From an uncultured Alistipes sp. (GTDB lineage: Bacteria > Bacteroidota > Bacteroidia > Bacteroidales > Rikenellaceae), in assembly GCA_910583985.1 (NCBI GenBank), contig CAJTYA010000020.1, positions 1 through 47,275 of the forward strand: DNA of 47,275 bases, given 5' to 3'. Within the stretch, counting starts at the first letter, position 1, and every line of letters starts with the position of its first letter. The notes below the pieces were generated by a model. It was not told the DNA's origin, searched no databases, and worked only from the letters and a program-made list of their open reading frames with translations. Positions 8,782 through 16,932 of the stretch are shown in pieces. The position numbers and the translations under genes were made by a program.

Positions 8782-9043
8782 ATAGACAAGTCGGACGGCA
8801 AACCGCCTGTTCCGCATTTCGGAGCATCACAGCTTCTTTCTCAGGTTCTCCGACCGAGCCCCGATGCCGATGTCCGCGAACCGGCGCCGGGCGGCAGGGC
8901 ATTCCAGCAATAGGATTCCACGGCCGAAACCGGCGGGCATTCGCGGGCCCTGACGGAGAACGACCGCGCATGTCCGCCGCATCCCGCCCGGAACGCAGGT
9001 CCCGGAACGATCCGGGGGATACCGTCTATCCCCCGCCGTGACG

Positions 9044-10459
9044 CTACTCCTTTACGCAACGGACGGACAGACCATGCGAACGATAGTCCTTAATGGTACG
9101 GAGCATATGATCGTCCCACATAACCATCATATACTGGCCATACAACTGAGGGAAAACCGGATCGGTATTCGCCGTACCCGCCGTGCCGATCCACAGGCCG
9201 GCATACTCTCCCGTACAATGCAACTGCCCGTTTCCGTTTTCCCGGCTTCCCGCAGCGGGAAACCACTCGCCGTCGCAGAAAAGCCCGCACGCGGATTCGC
9301 TCCACGTCGAGCCGTCGTAGGTGATGAAGTCATAGGGAGAGCGCCCCTGCGCATCGCAGACGGGTACTTTCCAGCCCACGGGACAGGGATCGTAAACACT
9401 TTTGCCGAACGACACGCCGCCCCAGCGGTCGTCGTCCGATTCCTCGCTCCAGTCGGCGGTGGCATAACGCGTACCGTAGAACGTCATCGGGTTTTCGATG
9501 GATAGGTCGAGCCGGCCGTACCCGTCGGCCAGACTGCCCATCGAGGGCAGAGTACGACCTTCGATGTCGTACAGCGGCCGCTCTTTCGGGGTCGTTTCGG
9601 AGAACCCGCCCGCAGCGGTGAACGGGTCCTTGCGCCCCCACTGGTATAACAGCCCGAACGCACCGAAATCGCCCGGTTTCGCGCTCGTCGCACCCAAGTT
9701 GCGATCCATGAAGGTCCACTGCGCTCCGGCGGCGGGCGCATAGGTGTACATTCCGGCAAAAGGATCGTAGTCCGTCACCCAGATATGCCAACTCCAGAGG
9801 ATGCGGCCGGTCTCGTCGCGCACGCCGATGGAGGCGTTGCCGCTCTTCGGGGCGGTCGTAAAGAGAATCGTCTGCAAGGTGGAATCGTACTCGACGGTGC
9901 GGATCAACCCTTTCTCGTCCTGCCACAGCAGTTCAGCCGTAGCCCAGCGACCGACCTTCTCCGTACGGGAATTGCCCCGGCAGGCCGCTTCGATGAGCTG
10001 GGTCGAACCGGGTGCGGCCATATAGCAGTTGGCCGTGCCGGCCGCATCGGGACGATCCGCCTGCGATTTCGTCTGTTCGACGCGCACCGTTTCCGTCCGG
10101 GTCCCGTCGTCGGATTTCACCGTCAGCACGGCACGACGATCCGCCGTTCCGACGTAACGGGCCGCCGTCACGGCGATTCTCGCCGAAGACGATCCGCGGT
10201 CCACCGAAAGCGAAATCCACGTCGCGTCGCCGGGCGATTCGACCGCCCAACGGCCGTCGGCTTCCAGAACGAGCGTCTGCGTACCGCCCTCGGCCGCGAA
10301 CGACAGCACCGACGGGGAGAGGCTCAGCCGGGTCCCCGCATCGCCGCCGTCCTCCTTGTCGTCACCGCAACCCTGCCACAGGCCCGACACAGCCAAAAGG
10401 ATGACGAGCACCGTCCGACGGACGGCACCGGCGCCTGTTTTTCGAATATTCGTTTTCAT
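9044..10459 (-). CDS. BACON-domain surface lipoprotein
   Basis: The protein has 471 aa. The start at 10459 gives an arginine-rich, hydrophobic signal ending GLWQGC, with lipid cysteine C31. The following GDDKED is acidic, as in surface-exported Bacteroidetes lipoproteins. Residues about 43-130 form a BACON domain (LSPSVLSFAAEGGTQTLVL, ATWISLS, VTVKS-like strands ending RVEQT). The C-terminal 250 residues carry DRNLGAT, LLYQWGRKDPF, YDPCPVGWKVP and LSVRCVKE, the pattern of FISUMP-like/fimbrillin-associated domains. Such proteins bind glycans or host surfaces; the ligand is unknown. It appears to be a single-gene unit, with dut upstream ending 69 nt away. Confidence 0.8.
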   Translation of the reverse strand: MKTNIRKTGAGAVRRTVLVILLAVSGLWQGCGDDKEDGGDAGTRLSLSPSVLSFAAEGGTQTLVLEADGRWAVESPGDATWISLSVDRGSSSARIAVTAARYVGTADRRAVLTVKSDDGTRTETVRVEQTKSQADRPDAAGTANCYMAAPGSTQLIEAACRGNSRTEKVGRWATAELLWQDEKGLIRTVEYDSTLQTILFTTAPKSGNASIGVRDETGRILWSWHIWVTDYDPFAGMYTYAPAAGAQWTFMDRNLGATSAKPGDFGAFGLLYQWGRKDPFTAAGGFSETTPKERPLYDIEGRTLPSMGSLADGYGRLDLSIENPMTFYGTRYATADWSEESDDDRWGGVSFGKSVYDPCPVGWKVPVCDAQGRSPYDFITYDGSTWSESACGLFCDGEWFPAAGSRENGNGQLHCTGEYAGLWIGTAGTANTDPVFPQLYGQYMMVMWDDHMLRTIKDYRSHGLSVRCVKE

Positions 10460-10528
10460 CGCTGTACAATTTTCGGATAACAAAATACGGCGGAGGGCCG
10501 GAGACGGCCTTCTCGCGCCGGAAAGAGC

Positions 10529-10963
10529 CTATTTCCGCCCTGTCGAGCCGAAACCGCCCTCGCCGCGGTCCGTAGGCGTCAGGCTGTCGGTCGCCTCCCA
10601 CTCGATGCGCTCGAATCGCGCCACGACCAACTGGGCGATGCGTTCGCCGGGCCGGAGCTCGAAAGGCTCGTTCGAGAGGTTCACGACGATCACCTTGATC
10701 TCGCCCCGATAGTCGGGGTCGATCGTGCCGGGCGCATTGACCAGCGAAATGCCGTGCCGTGCGGCCAATCCGCTGCGGGGGCGCACCTGAATTTCATACC
10801 CTTCGGGAATTTCGACATACAGTCCCGTCGGGACCAACGCCCGTTCGAGCGGACCGAGCACGAGGCTCTCACGCAGGTCGGCCCGCACGTCGAGTCCGGC
10901 GGCCTGCGCCGTTTCGTACTGCGGCAGATCGTAGGCAGAACGGTTGATGACTTTCACTTTCAT
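10529..10963 (-). CDS. dut: Deoxyuridine 5'-triphosphate nucleotidohydrolase (dUTPase)
   Basis: The protein has 144 aa, the usual length of trimeric dUTPases. It hydrolyses dUTP to dUMP and pyrophosphate, keeping uracil out of DNA and feeding thymidylate synthesis in the cytoplasm. All five motifs are present in order: AGLDVRA (1), RPRSGLA (2), NAPGTIDPDYRGEIKV with the catalytic aspartate (3), RIAQLVV (4) and the glycine-rich RGEGGFGSTG tail (5). It starts 4 nt after the flippase stop and is surely translated from the same message. Confidence 0.97.
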   Translation of the reverse strand: MKVKVINRSAYDLPQYETAQAAGLDVRADLRESLVLGPLERALVPTGLYVEIPEGYEIQVRPRSGLAARHGISLVNAPGTIDPDYRGEIKVIVVNLSNEPFELRPGERIAQLVVARFERIEWEATDSLTPTDRGEGGFGSTGRK

Positions 10964-10967
10964 ATCG

Positions 10968-12446
10968 TTATCGTTTTTTGATGATCGCTCCGAGCATGGC
11001 CCGCACATTGATCTTCTCGCGTCGCACGGCGAAACAGCCGAACGAGGCGAGCAACAGCAGATTGACCGCATATTCGGCAACGGGCGGCCACAGCGCCGTC
11101 AGGCGGGAAAGCCCGAAAACGACCGCGCCGACGAGAAAATATTCCCCGATGCGCCGCAGGTCGTAAGGCACCGGGCAGAACTTGCGGTTCAGCGCATAGC
11201 TCACCGCCACCATGACCGCCTCGCAGACCAGCCGCGCCCACGCCGCACCCACGTAACCGAAGCGGGGCACGAGAGACACGTTGAGCAGCACGGTGACGAG
11301 CAGTCCCGTCCCGGTGATCCACAGCGCGTATTGCGTCCGGCCGGTCTGCTTGTACCAGAACGACAGATTGAGCGTGATGCCGATGCAGACATTGGCCAGC
11401 AGGATGAGCGGCAGCACGGCGACCCCTTCGCGAAAATCGGGTCCCATGAGCAGCGCGAACCAATCGGAGAACAGCGCGATGAACAGGAAGATGCCGACGG
11501 CGGCCAGCACGAAGTACTTCATGGCGGCGGCATTGGCCGCCCGGAAATCGTCTTTCTTGAATCCCGACAGGAAATAGGGTTCGGCCGCATAGCGGTACAT
11601 CTGCGTGAAGAGCACGAGGATGGCGGCCAGCTTGGCGACGGCGCCGTAGATGCCGAGGGCGTCCATCGCCTCGGAGGGCGGCAGCAGATACTTGATCATC
11701 TGCCTGTCGATAAATTCGTTGGCCGTACCGGCGATGCCGCTCAGCAGAATCGGGAACGAATAGAGCATGATGCGTCCCAGCAGCCGGCGGTCAATGCGGG
11801 GCGGCGCTTCGCGCCACATGGGCAGAAAACAGGCGGCGACGACCAGACTGGCGACGAGGTTGGCCAGCAGCACGTACCCGGCCCCGTAGGCCGGATCGTA
11901 GAGCGCCCCGGCCATGCCGCGGGCGGCGAGCCAAGGCAGCGCCGTGTAGAAAAAGAACGTCAGCGCCAGATTGACCGCGACGGAAAGCAGGCGCAGCGAC
12001 ACGAAACGCAGCGCCCGGCCCTCCTGCCTGAGTCGCGCGAACGGAATGGCCGTTCCGACATCGAGCAGGACGATGCCCGCCACGACGGCGACATAGGACG
12101 GATGGGCGGCGTAGCCCATCGCCGAGGCGACCGATGGCATGAACAACAGCACCGCCGCAAAAAAGAGCGCTCCGGCGAGCAGCACGGCCCCCCATGCCGA
12201 AGAAAAGACCCTCCGCTTCTCCTCCGCACTTTCGGCCTTGCCGGCGAAACGGAAATAACCGGTTTCGAGCCCCATCGTCAGCACGACGAGCATGAACGGG
12301 ATCAGCGCGTACATGTCCGTCACCACGCCGTACTCCCCCGGTCCCATCACGCGGGTCAGATAGGGAAAAAGCAGGTAATTGAGGAAGCGGGACACGATGG
12401 TACCCAAACCGTACACGGCCGTCTGTCCGGCCAGTCTTTTCAACAT
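10968..12446 (-). CDS. Polysaccharide/O-antigen flippase (Wzx/MOP superfamily)
   Basis: The protein has 492 aa and about 12-14 hydrophobic segments throughout. The opening LKRLAGQTAVYGLGTIVSRF followed by LNYLLFPYLTR is typical of Wzx/RfbX-type exporters in the MOP superfamily, which flip undecaprenyl-linked glycans across the inner membrane. The start at 12446 was chosen because upstream in-frame codons lie beyond the -7 box TATTTTTG. The gene sits directly upstream of dut with a 4-nt gap, an order seen in other Bacteroidetes. No glycosyltransferases are adjacent, so the glycan handled is unknown. Confidence 0.88.
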   Translation of the reverse strand: MLKRLAGQTAVYGLGTIVSRFLNYLLFPYLTRVMGPGEYGVVTDMYALIPFMLVVLTMGLETGYFRFAGKAESAEEKRRVFSSAWGAVLLAGALFFAAVLLFMPSVASAMGYAAHPSYVAVVAGIVLLDVGTAIPFARLRQEGRALRFVSLRLLSVAVNLALTFFFYTALPWLAARGMAGALYDPAYGAGYVLLANLVASLVVAACFLPMWREAPPRIDRRLLGRIMLYSFPILLSGIAGTANEFIDRQMIKYLLPPSEAMDALGIYGAVAKLAAILVLFTQMYRYAAEPYFLSGFKKDDFRAANAAAMKYFVLAAVGIFLFIALFSDWFALLMGPDFREGVAVLPLILLANVCIGITLNLSFWYKQTGRTQYALWITGTGLLVTVLLNVSLVPRFGYVGAAWARLVCEAVMVAVSYALNRKFCPVPYDLRRIGEYFLVGAVVFGLSRLTALWPPVAEYAVNLLLLASFGCFAVRREKINVRAMLGAIIKKR

Positions 12447-12464
12447 ATCGAGGCTCGTTTCGTG

Positions 12465-12472
12465 CAAAAATA
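12465..12472 (-). promoter_or_regulatory. -7 promoter box for flippase-dut
   Basis: The minus strand reads TATTTTTG, a full match to the Bacteroidetes -7 consensus TAnnTTTG, 18 nt before the flippase start. No clear -33 TTTG is visible. Confidence 0.6.
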
Positions 12473-12503
12473 GACAAATTAATCGCACGCGCCCCGTCGA
12501 GGA

Positions 12504-12541
12504 CAAAAAAAGAGAGCGTCCGACGGAACCCGAACGCTCTT
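12504..12541 (-). terminator. Terminator on the minus strand upstream of the flippase
   Basis: The minus strand reads AGAGCGT, a 14-nt loop, then ACGCTCT, followed by a T7-8 tract (plus-strand A run at 504-511). It isolates the flippase-dut unit from transcripts arriving from the thioredoxin gene. Confidence 0.75.
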
Positions 12542-12899
12542 GTCATTACTCCCTGTCCGTCGAAGATCGTTCCGAAAGCAGGCCGACGGGCCGGAACGGT
12601 CTTCGAACCGCTTGCGACGTATCGTCGATGCCCCGTGCCGAGCACAGGGTCCCCTGCCGTCCGTCGCATTCCGCGCCGGCGAAACGCATCGTCGGAAGAC
12701 CGAGACGAAAAAACAGGTCTACCGAGTCCTCTTCCGTTCCGCGAATCCGGAGAGCGTCCGTTGCGGACCGGGGCAGAAAGACAGGCCGGAGACGACCATC
12801 CGCCGCGTTTCCATCTTTTCAGTCGCATGAACGGGCAGGCGACGGGCCGCACGGCACGCAAAGGGACCCCAGACACGAGGTCCCCGTCGCGAAAGGTGT
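12542..12899. other. Gene-free spacer
   Basis: I see no coding sequence here. A short stem (GGGACC/GGTCCC, about 12864-12884) just after the thioredoxin stop could be a first weak terminator. Confidence 0.5.
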
Positions 12900-13337
12900 C
12901 TACTCCTCTTTGCCGATCGCGGCCACGGCTTTCTGCACAGTAGCGATGAAGCGGTCGGCATCGGCCGCACCGACGACCCGGCCCACCTCTTCGCCCTTCT
13001 CGTCGAGAATCAGAAAAGTCGGATAGGAACGCACGCCGTATTTGCGGGCGATGGCGATACCCTCGCCTTTTTCCGCATCGAACTTGGCGTTGACGAACGT
13101 CTTGTTGAAATAGTCGCCCACTTTCGGCTGAGGGAAAATTTTCGTAGCCATATAGCGGCACGGGCCGCACCACACGGCGTAAACGTCCACGAACAGGTAT
13201 TTTTCCTGCTTGCCGGCCTGCGCGAGCAGCTCCTTGAGCGTTCCTTGGGTGAAGACCGTCCCTTTGGCGGTCGTATCCTGAGCGAAGGCCGAAACGGCCC
13301 ACAACAGGGAGAGGCAGGCGATGATCGTTTTTTTCAT
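12900..13337 (-). CDS. Periplasmic thioredoxin-family protein
   Basis: The protein has 145 aa. A signal peptide (ACLSLLWAVSAFAQ) is followed by a thioredoxin fold with the active site WCGPC (C57, C60) and the cis-proline region SYPTFLIL. EKYLFVDVYAVWCGPC places it in the DUF255/thioredoxin_7-like exported group common in Bacteroidetes. It is likely a disulfide reductase or exchange protein in the periplasm. It lies 74 nt downstream of rlmN and may be read from it. Confidence 0.88.
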   Translation of the reverse strand: MKKTIIACLSLLWAVSAFAQDTTAKGTVFTQGTLKELLAQAGKQEKYLFVDVYAVWCGPCRYMATKIFPQPKVGDYFNKTFVNAKFDAEKGEGIAIARKYGVRSYPTFLILDEKGEEVGRVVGAADADRFIATVQKAVAAIGKEE

Positions 13338-13411
13338 AAGATGCTATTATTAATCGAACTTCGGTGTTCTGTCCCCTTGTCGATGCAATTGTCGTTCCAC
13401 GGCCGGAGGAA

Positions 13412-14473
13412 CTATCCTTTCGAGGCCGATGCGGCCGTGCGGGCGGCCTCCGCCTTTTCCCGCTCGCGCGTGGAAAGCAGGCCGCAGGCTGCCTGTATGT
13501 CTTCGCCCCGCGAAGCGCGGATCGTCGTGACGATTCCCTTGCGGGAGAGCGTGTCGCGGAAACGGATCATCGTCGGCTCGTCGGCCCCCTGCATCGGAGC
13601 GTCGGGAATGGCGTGGAAACGGATGAGGTTGATGCGGCATTTGAGCCCCGCGAGCAACCGGCTCAGGGCCGCCGCATGGGCCGGCGTATCGTTCAGTCCC
13701 CGGAACACGATGTACTCGAAGCTGATGCGGCGCTGGTGCGCGAAGTCGTGCCGCTTGAGTTCGGCAACCACCTCCTCGATCGGGTAACGGTTCTGCACGG
13801 GCATGATGCCGAGCCTTTCGTCGGGAAAGGGATCGTGCAGGCTGACGGCCAGATGCACCCTCGTCCGGAGCAGGAACTCCCGCATGGCGGGAATCACGCC
13901 CACCGTCGACAGCGTGATGCGCGTGGGGCTCCATCCGTAGCCCCAGTCCGAGGTGAGGATTTCGAGCGAGCGCAACACCTCGGCAAGGTTGTCGAGCGGT
14001 TCGCCCATGCCCATATAGACGACATTGGTGAGTCTGTCGCGTTCGGGGATCGAGCGGATCTGGTTGAGAATCTCGCCGGCGGAGAGGTTGTGCGCGAAGC
14101 CCTGCCGGGCCGTCATGCAGAAACGGCAGCCCATGCGGCAGCCCGACTGGGACGATACGCAGAGCGTGGCCCGCTCCCCGTCGGGAATGTAGGCCGACTC
14201 GACGAACCGTCCCTGCAGAGTCGGGAACAGGTATTTTTTCGTGCCGTCCGTCGAGCACTGCACGCCGGCGAACGGAATGACGCCTACGTCGTACTTTTCG
14301 GCGAGCGCCGCGCGGTGCCGCAGCGAGAGGTCGGTCATCCGATCGAAAGAGTCCGCACCGCGGAGGTACAGCCAGCGGGCGAGCTGCCCCGCCGCGAACC
14401 GCGGCATGCCGAGCGAAGCGGCCACCTGTGCCAGTTCCGGGAGCGTCTTACCGAACAACCATTCTTTTTCCAT
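13412..14473 (-). CDS. rlmN: Dual-specificity 23S rRNA/tRNA C2-adenine methyltransferase
   Basis: The protein has 353 aa. It is a radical-SAM enzyme that methylates A2503 of 23S rRNA and A37 of some tRNAs. The cluster motif GCRMGCRFCMT supplies the three iron-sulfur cysteines. MGMGEPLDN and STVGVIPAM are family signatures, and AACGLLS near the C-terminus holds the cysteine that carries the methylene intermediate. The start at 14473 gives the standard N-terminus (MEKEWLFGKTLPEL). A tRNA-Ala gene and its terminator lie immediately upstream on the same strand. Confidence 0.96.
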   Translation of the reverse strand: MEKEWLFGKTLPELAQVAASLGMPRFAAGQLARWLYLRGADSFDRMTDLSLRHRAALAEKYDVGVIPFAGVQCSTDGTKKYLFPTLQGRFVESAYIPDGERATLCVSSQSGCRMGCRFCMTARQGFAHNLSAGEILNQIRSIPERDRLTNVVYMGMGEPLDNLAEVLRSLEILTSDWGYGWSPTRITLSTVGVIPAMREFLLRTRVHLAVSLHDPFPDERLGIMPVQNRYPIEEVVAELKRHDFAHQRRISFEYIVFRGLNDTPAHAAALSRLLAGLKCRINLIRFHAIPDAPMQGADEPTMIRFRDTLSRKGIVTTIRASRGEDIQAACGLLSTREREKAEAARTAASASKG

Positions 14474-14496
14474 ACGGACAAACGTGCATAGATACC

Positions 14497-14522
14497 AAAA
14501 AAGGCTGCCAGAGACAGCCTTT
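14497..14522 (-). terminator. Terminator of tRNA-Ala
   Basis: The minus strand reads AAGGCTG, loop TCTCTGG-like, CAGCCTT, then a T6 tract, 10 nt after the tRNA 3' end. rlmN must then be read through or have its own promoter in the 23 nt that remain. Confidence 0.85.
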
Positions 14523-14532
14523 GGGAGTAATG

Positions 14533-14606
<74 letters not shown>

Positions 14607-14617
14607 GGTTACGGGGA

Positions 14618-14625
14618 CAAAAGTA
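14618..14625 (-). promoter_or_regulatory. -7 promoter box for tRNA-Ala
   Basis: The minus strand reads TACTTTTG (TAnnTTTG), 11 nt before the mature tRNA 5' end. Confidence 0.7.
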
Positions 14626-14737
14626 AAAAGATTTCCGCTATTTCCAAAACCCCGCTCCGAAAAAAGATTCCCGCGGCGAAAAAACGCGCTGCGAGGCAAA
14701 GAAACGGACGCGAATTTCGTCAATCGGGATTTCTTCG

Positions 14738-14745
14738 TAAATTTG
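14738..14745 (+). promoter_or_regulatory. -7 promoter box for hflX
   Basis: TAAATTTG matches TAnnTTTG. A TTTC at about 14714-14717 sits at -33 distance. Transcription should begin near 14752, which makes an ATG at 14753 an unlikely start. Confidence 0.7.
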
Positions 14746-14782
14746 TGGTATATTGTATGCAGTAGAAACGAACACGAAACGG

Positions 14783-16021
14783 ATGTCCGGCCGGAGGACC
14801 GCACCGGCATCCCCGAAAGACCGTATGGGACAAGACGACAAAACGACAAACATACCCCGCAACGCGGTGCTGGTGGCCGTCATCCGCGACAGGCAGGAGG
14901 AACGGCAGGCGACCGAATACCTCGACGAACTGGAATTTCTGGCCGAGACGGCCGGCATCGTTTCGGTGAAGCGCTTCACGCAACGGCTCGCCGCACCGTC
15001 GGCCAAAACGTTCATCGGCGAAGGGAAACTGGCCGAAATAGCGGCCTACGTGGAGGAAAACGAAATCCGCTACGTCATTTTCGACGACGAGCTCACGCCG
15101 TCGCAGCTGCGCAATCTGGACCGGATTTTCAAAAACAAGATATACGACCGCACGAGCCTCATCCTCGATATCTTCGTCCAGCGGGCCACGACGGCCTATG
15201 CCAAGGCGCAGGTGGAGCTGGCCCAATGCCAGTATTTGCTGCCCCGGCTGACGGGCATGTGGACCCACCTCGAACGCCAGCGGGGCGGCACCGGCACGCG
15301 CGGCGGATCGGGCGAGCGCGAAATCGAAACCGACCGACGCGTCATCCGCGACCGCATCAGCCGCCTCAAGGAGCAACTGCGCAAGATCGACCGGCAGATG
15401 GCCGTCCAGCGCGGCAACCGCGGATCGCTGGTCCGCGTCGCTCTGGTCGGCTACACGAACGTCGGCAAATCGACGCTGATGAACCTCATCGCCAAAAGCG
15501 AGGTGTTCGCCGAGAACAAGCTTTTCGCCACGCTCGACACGACGGTCCGCAAGGTGGTCTTCGAGAACCTGCCGTTCCTGCTCTCGGACACGGTGGGATT
15601 CATCCGCAAGCTGCCCCACCAGCTCGTCGAATCGTTCAAGTCGACGCTCGACGAGGTGCGCGAAGCCGACCTGCTGCTGCATGTGGTGGACATTTCCCAC
15701 CCCAACTTCGAGGAACAGATCGCCGTGGTGAAGCAGACGTTGCAGGAAATCGGCGCGGGAGACAAACCCGTATTCTTGATATTCAACAAAATAGACGCCT
15801 ACACCTACGTCCGCAAGGACGAGGACGACCTGACGCCCGCCACACGGGAGAACCTTTCGCTCGACGAGCTGAAAAAGAGCTGGATCGCCAAGGCCAACAC
15901 GCCCTGCATCTTCCTGTCGGCCCGCGAGCGGATCCACATCGACAAGTTCCGGCGCGACCTCTACGGCATGGTACGCGAAATCCATTCGGGACGCTATCCG
16001 TTCAACAACTTTCTGTATTAA
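14783..16021 (+). CDS. hflX: Ribosome-associated GTPase HflX
   Basis: The protein has 412 aa from the chosen start. In-frame ATGs also exist at 14753 (too close to the promoter) and 14825 (where family similarity begins). HflX binds the 50S subunit, splits stalled ribosomes and hydrolyses GTP. The N-terminal domain contains KTFIGEGKLAEIAAYV and FVQRATTAYAKAQVELAQ. A coiled linker follows, with the glycine-rich ERQRGGTGTRGGSGERE. The G domain has VGYTNVGKSTLMN (G1), DTVGFIRKLPHQLVESFKST (G3 region) and NKID (G4). The gene is 12 nt from upp, so the two probably share a transcript. Confidence 0.95.
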   Translation: MSGRRTAPASPKDRMGQDDKTTNIPRNAVLVAVIRDRQEERQATEYLDELEFLAETAGIVSVKRFTQRLAAPSAKTFIGEGKLAEIAAYVEENEIRYVIFDDELTPSQLRNLDRIFKNKIYDRTSLILDIFVQRATTAYAKAQVELAQCQYLLPRLTGMWTHLERQRGGTGTRGGSGEREIETDRRVIRDRISRLKEQLRKIDRQMAVQRGNRGSLVRVALVGYTNVGKSTLMNLIAKSEVFAENKLFATLDTTVRKVVFENLPFLLSDTVGFIRKLPHQLVESFKSTLDEVREADLLLHVVDISHPNFEEQIAVVKQTLQEIGAGDKPVFLIFNKIDAYTYVRKDEDDLTPATRENLSLDELKKSWIAKANTPCIFLSARERIHIDKFRRDLYGMVREIHSGRYPFNNFLY

Positions 16022-16033
16022 CACCGCGACGCT

Positions 16034-16687
16034 ATGATCCGAATACTGGACCGGGAAAATACCCTTCTGAACCGATTCGTCGCCCAGATGCGCGACGTGA
16101 ACGTGCAGGGCGACAGCATGCGCTTCCGCCGCAACCTCGAACGGGCCGGCGAAATCATGGCCTACGAAATCAGCAAAAGCCTGCGTTACGCCCGGCACAC
16201 GGTGGAAACCCCGCTGGGTGCGGCCGAAGTGTCGCTGCCCGACGAGCCCATCGTCATCGCCACGATCCTCCGGGCCGGACTGCCGTTCCATCAGGGATTC
16301 CTGAACTATTTCGACGATGCGCAGAACGCCTTCGTCTCGGCCTACCGACGATACAGCAAGGACGGCAGCTTCAACATCCACGTGGAGTACATCTCGACCT
16401 GCGAGCTGTCGGGCAAAACGCTGCTGCTGGTCGATCCGATGCTGGCCACCGGCGCGTCGATCGTACTGACCCACCGGGCGCTCGTCGAAAAGGCAGGCAT
16501 GCCGCAACGCACGATCATCGCCTCGGTCATCGCCAGCGAGGAAGGACTCGAATACACGAAAAAACATTTCTCGGCCCAGAATACGACGATCTGGTGCGGC
16601 ACGGTAGACGCCGAGCTGACTGTCAAGTCGTACATCGTTCCGGGCATAGGCGACGCGGGCGATCTGGCCTACGGCGACAAGATGTAA
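16034..16687 (+). CDS. upp: Uracil phosphoribosyltransferase
   Basis: The protein has 217 aa. It converts uracil and PRPP to UMP in pyrimidine salvage in the cytoplasm. The PRPP-binding loop is LLLVDPMLATGASIVLT; EPIVIATILRAGLPF and the C-terminal YIVPGIGDAGDLAYG (uracil-binding region) are family hallmarks. It follows hflX by 12 nt. Confidence 0.96.
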   Translation: MIRILDRENTLLNRFVAQMRDVNVQGDSMRFRRNLERAGEIMAYEISKSLRYARHTVETPLGAAEVSLPDEPIVIATILRAGLPFHQGFLNYFDDAQNAFVSAYRRYSKDGSFNIHVEYISTCELSGKTLLLVDPMLATGASIVLTHRALVEKAGMPQRTIIASVIASEEGLEYTKKHFSAQNTTIWCGTVDAELTVKSYIVPGIGDAGDLAYGDKM

Positions 16688-16932
16688 TCGTACGCACCGA
16701 AGCTCCGACCCTGCGGAACCGGTCTTTTCGAATCCGACCGCCGCAGGCGGCATACGGCCCCGAAGGGACCGGAACACTCACCCGAAAACACGCGCACCGG
16801 CCCCGCCGGCGCGCTACGACCACGACTTACGACCTGCGACCCGGCGGTCCGTGCGCGTCTTGCGGAAAGCTCTTCCGGGGAGCGCATCGCCCGGCACGAC
16901 ACCGCCACGGCCGCCCCTTACGAACCCGAACG
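16688..16932. other. Short gene-free spacer
   Basis: This GC-rich stretch lies between upp and the helicase. I see no clear promoter, terminator or gene in it. Confidence 0.4.

Noticed and set aside
14753..14782. Upstream ATG of hflX at 14753
   Set aside because: It lies at or next to the expected transcription start from the TAAATTTG box and adds residues unlike the family.
14720..16777. 685-codon minus-strand open frame
   Set aside because: It is antisense to hflX and upp, both of which are certain. It contains histidine/valine-rich shadow sequence.
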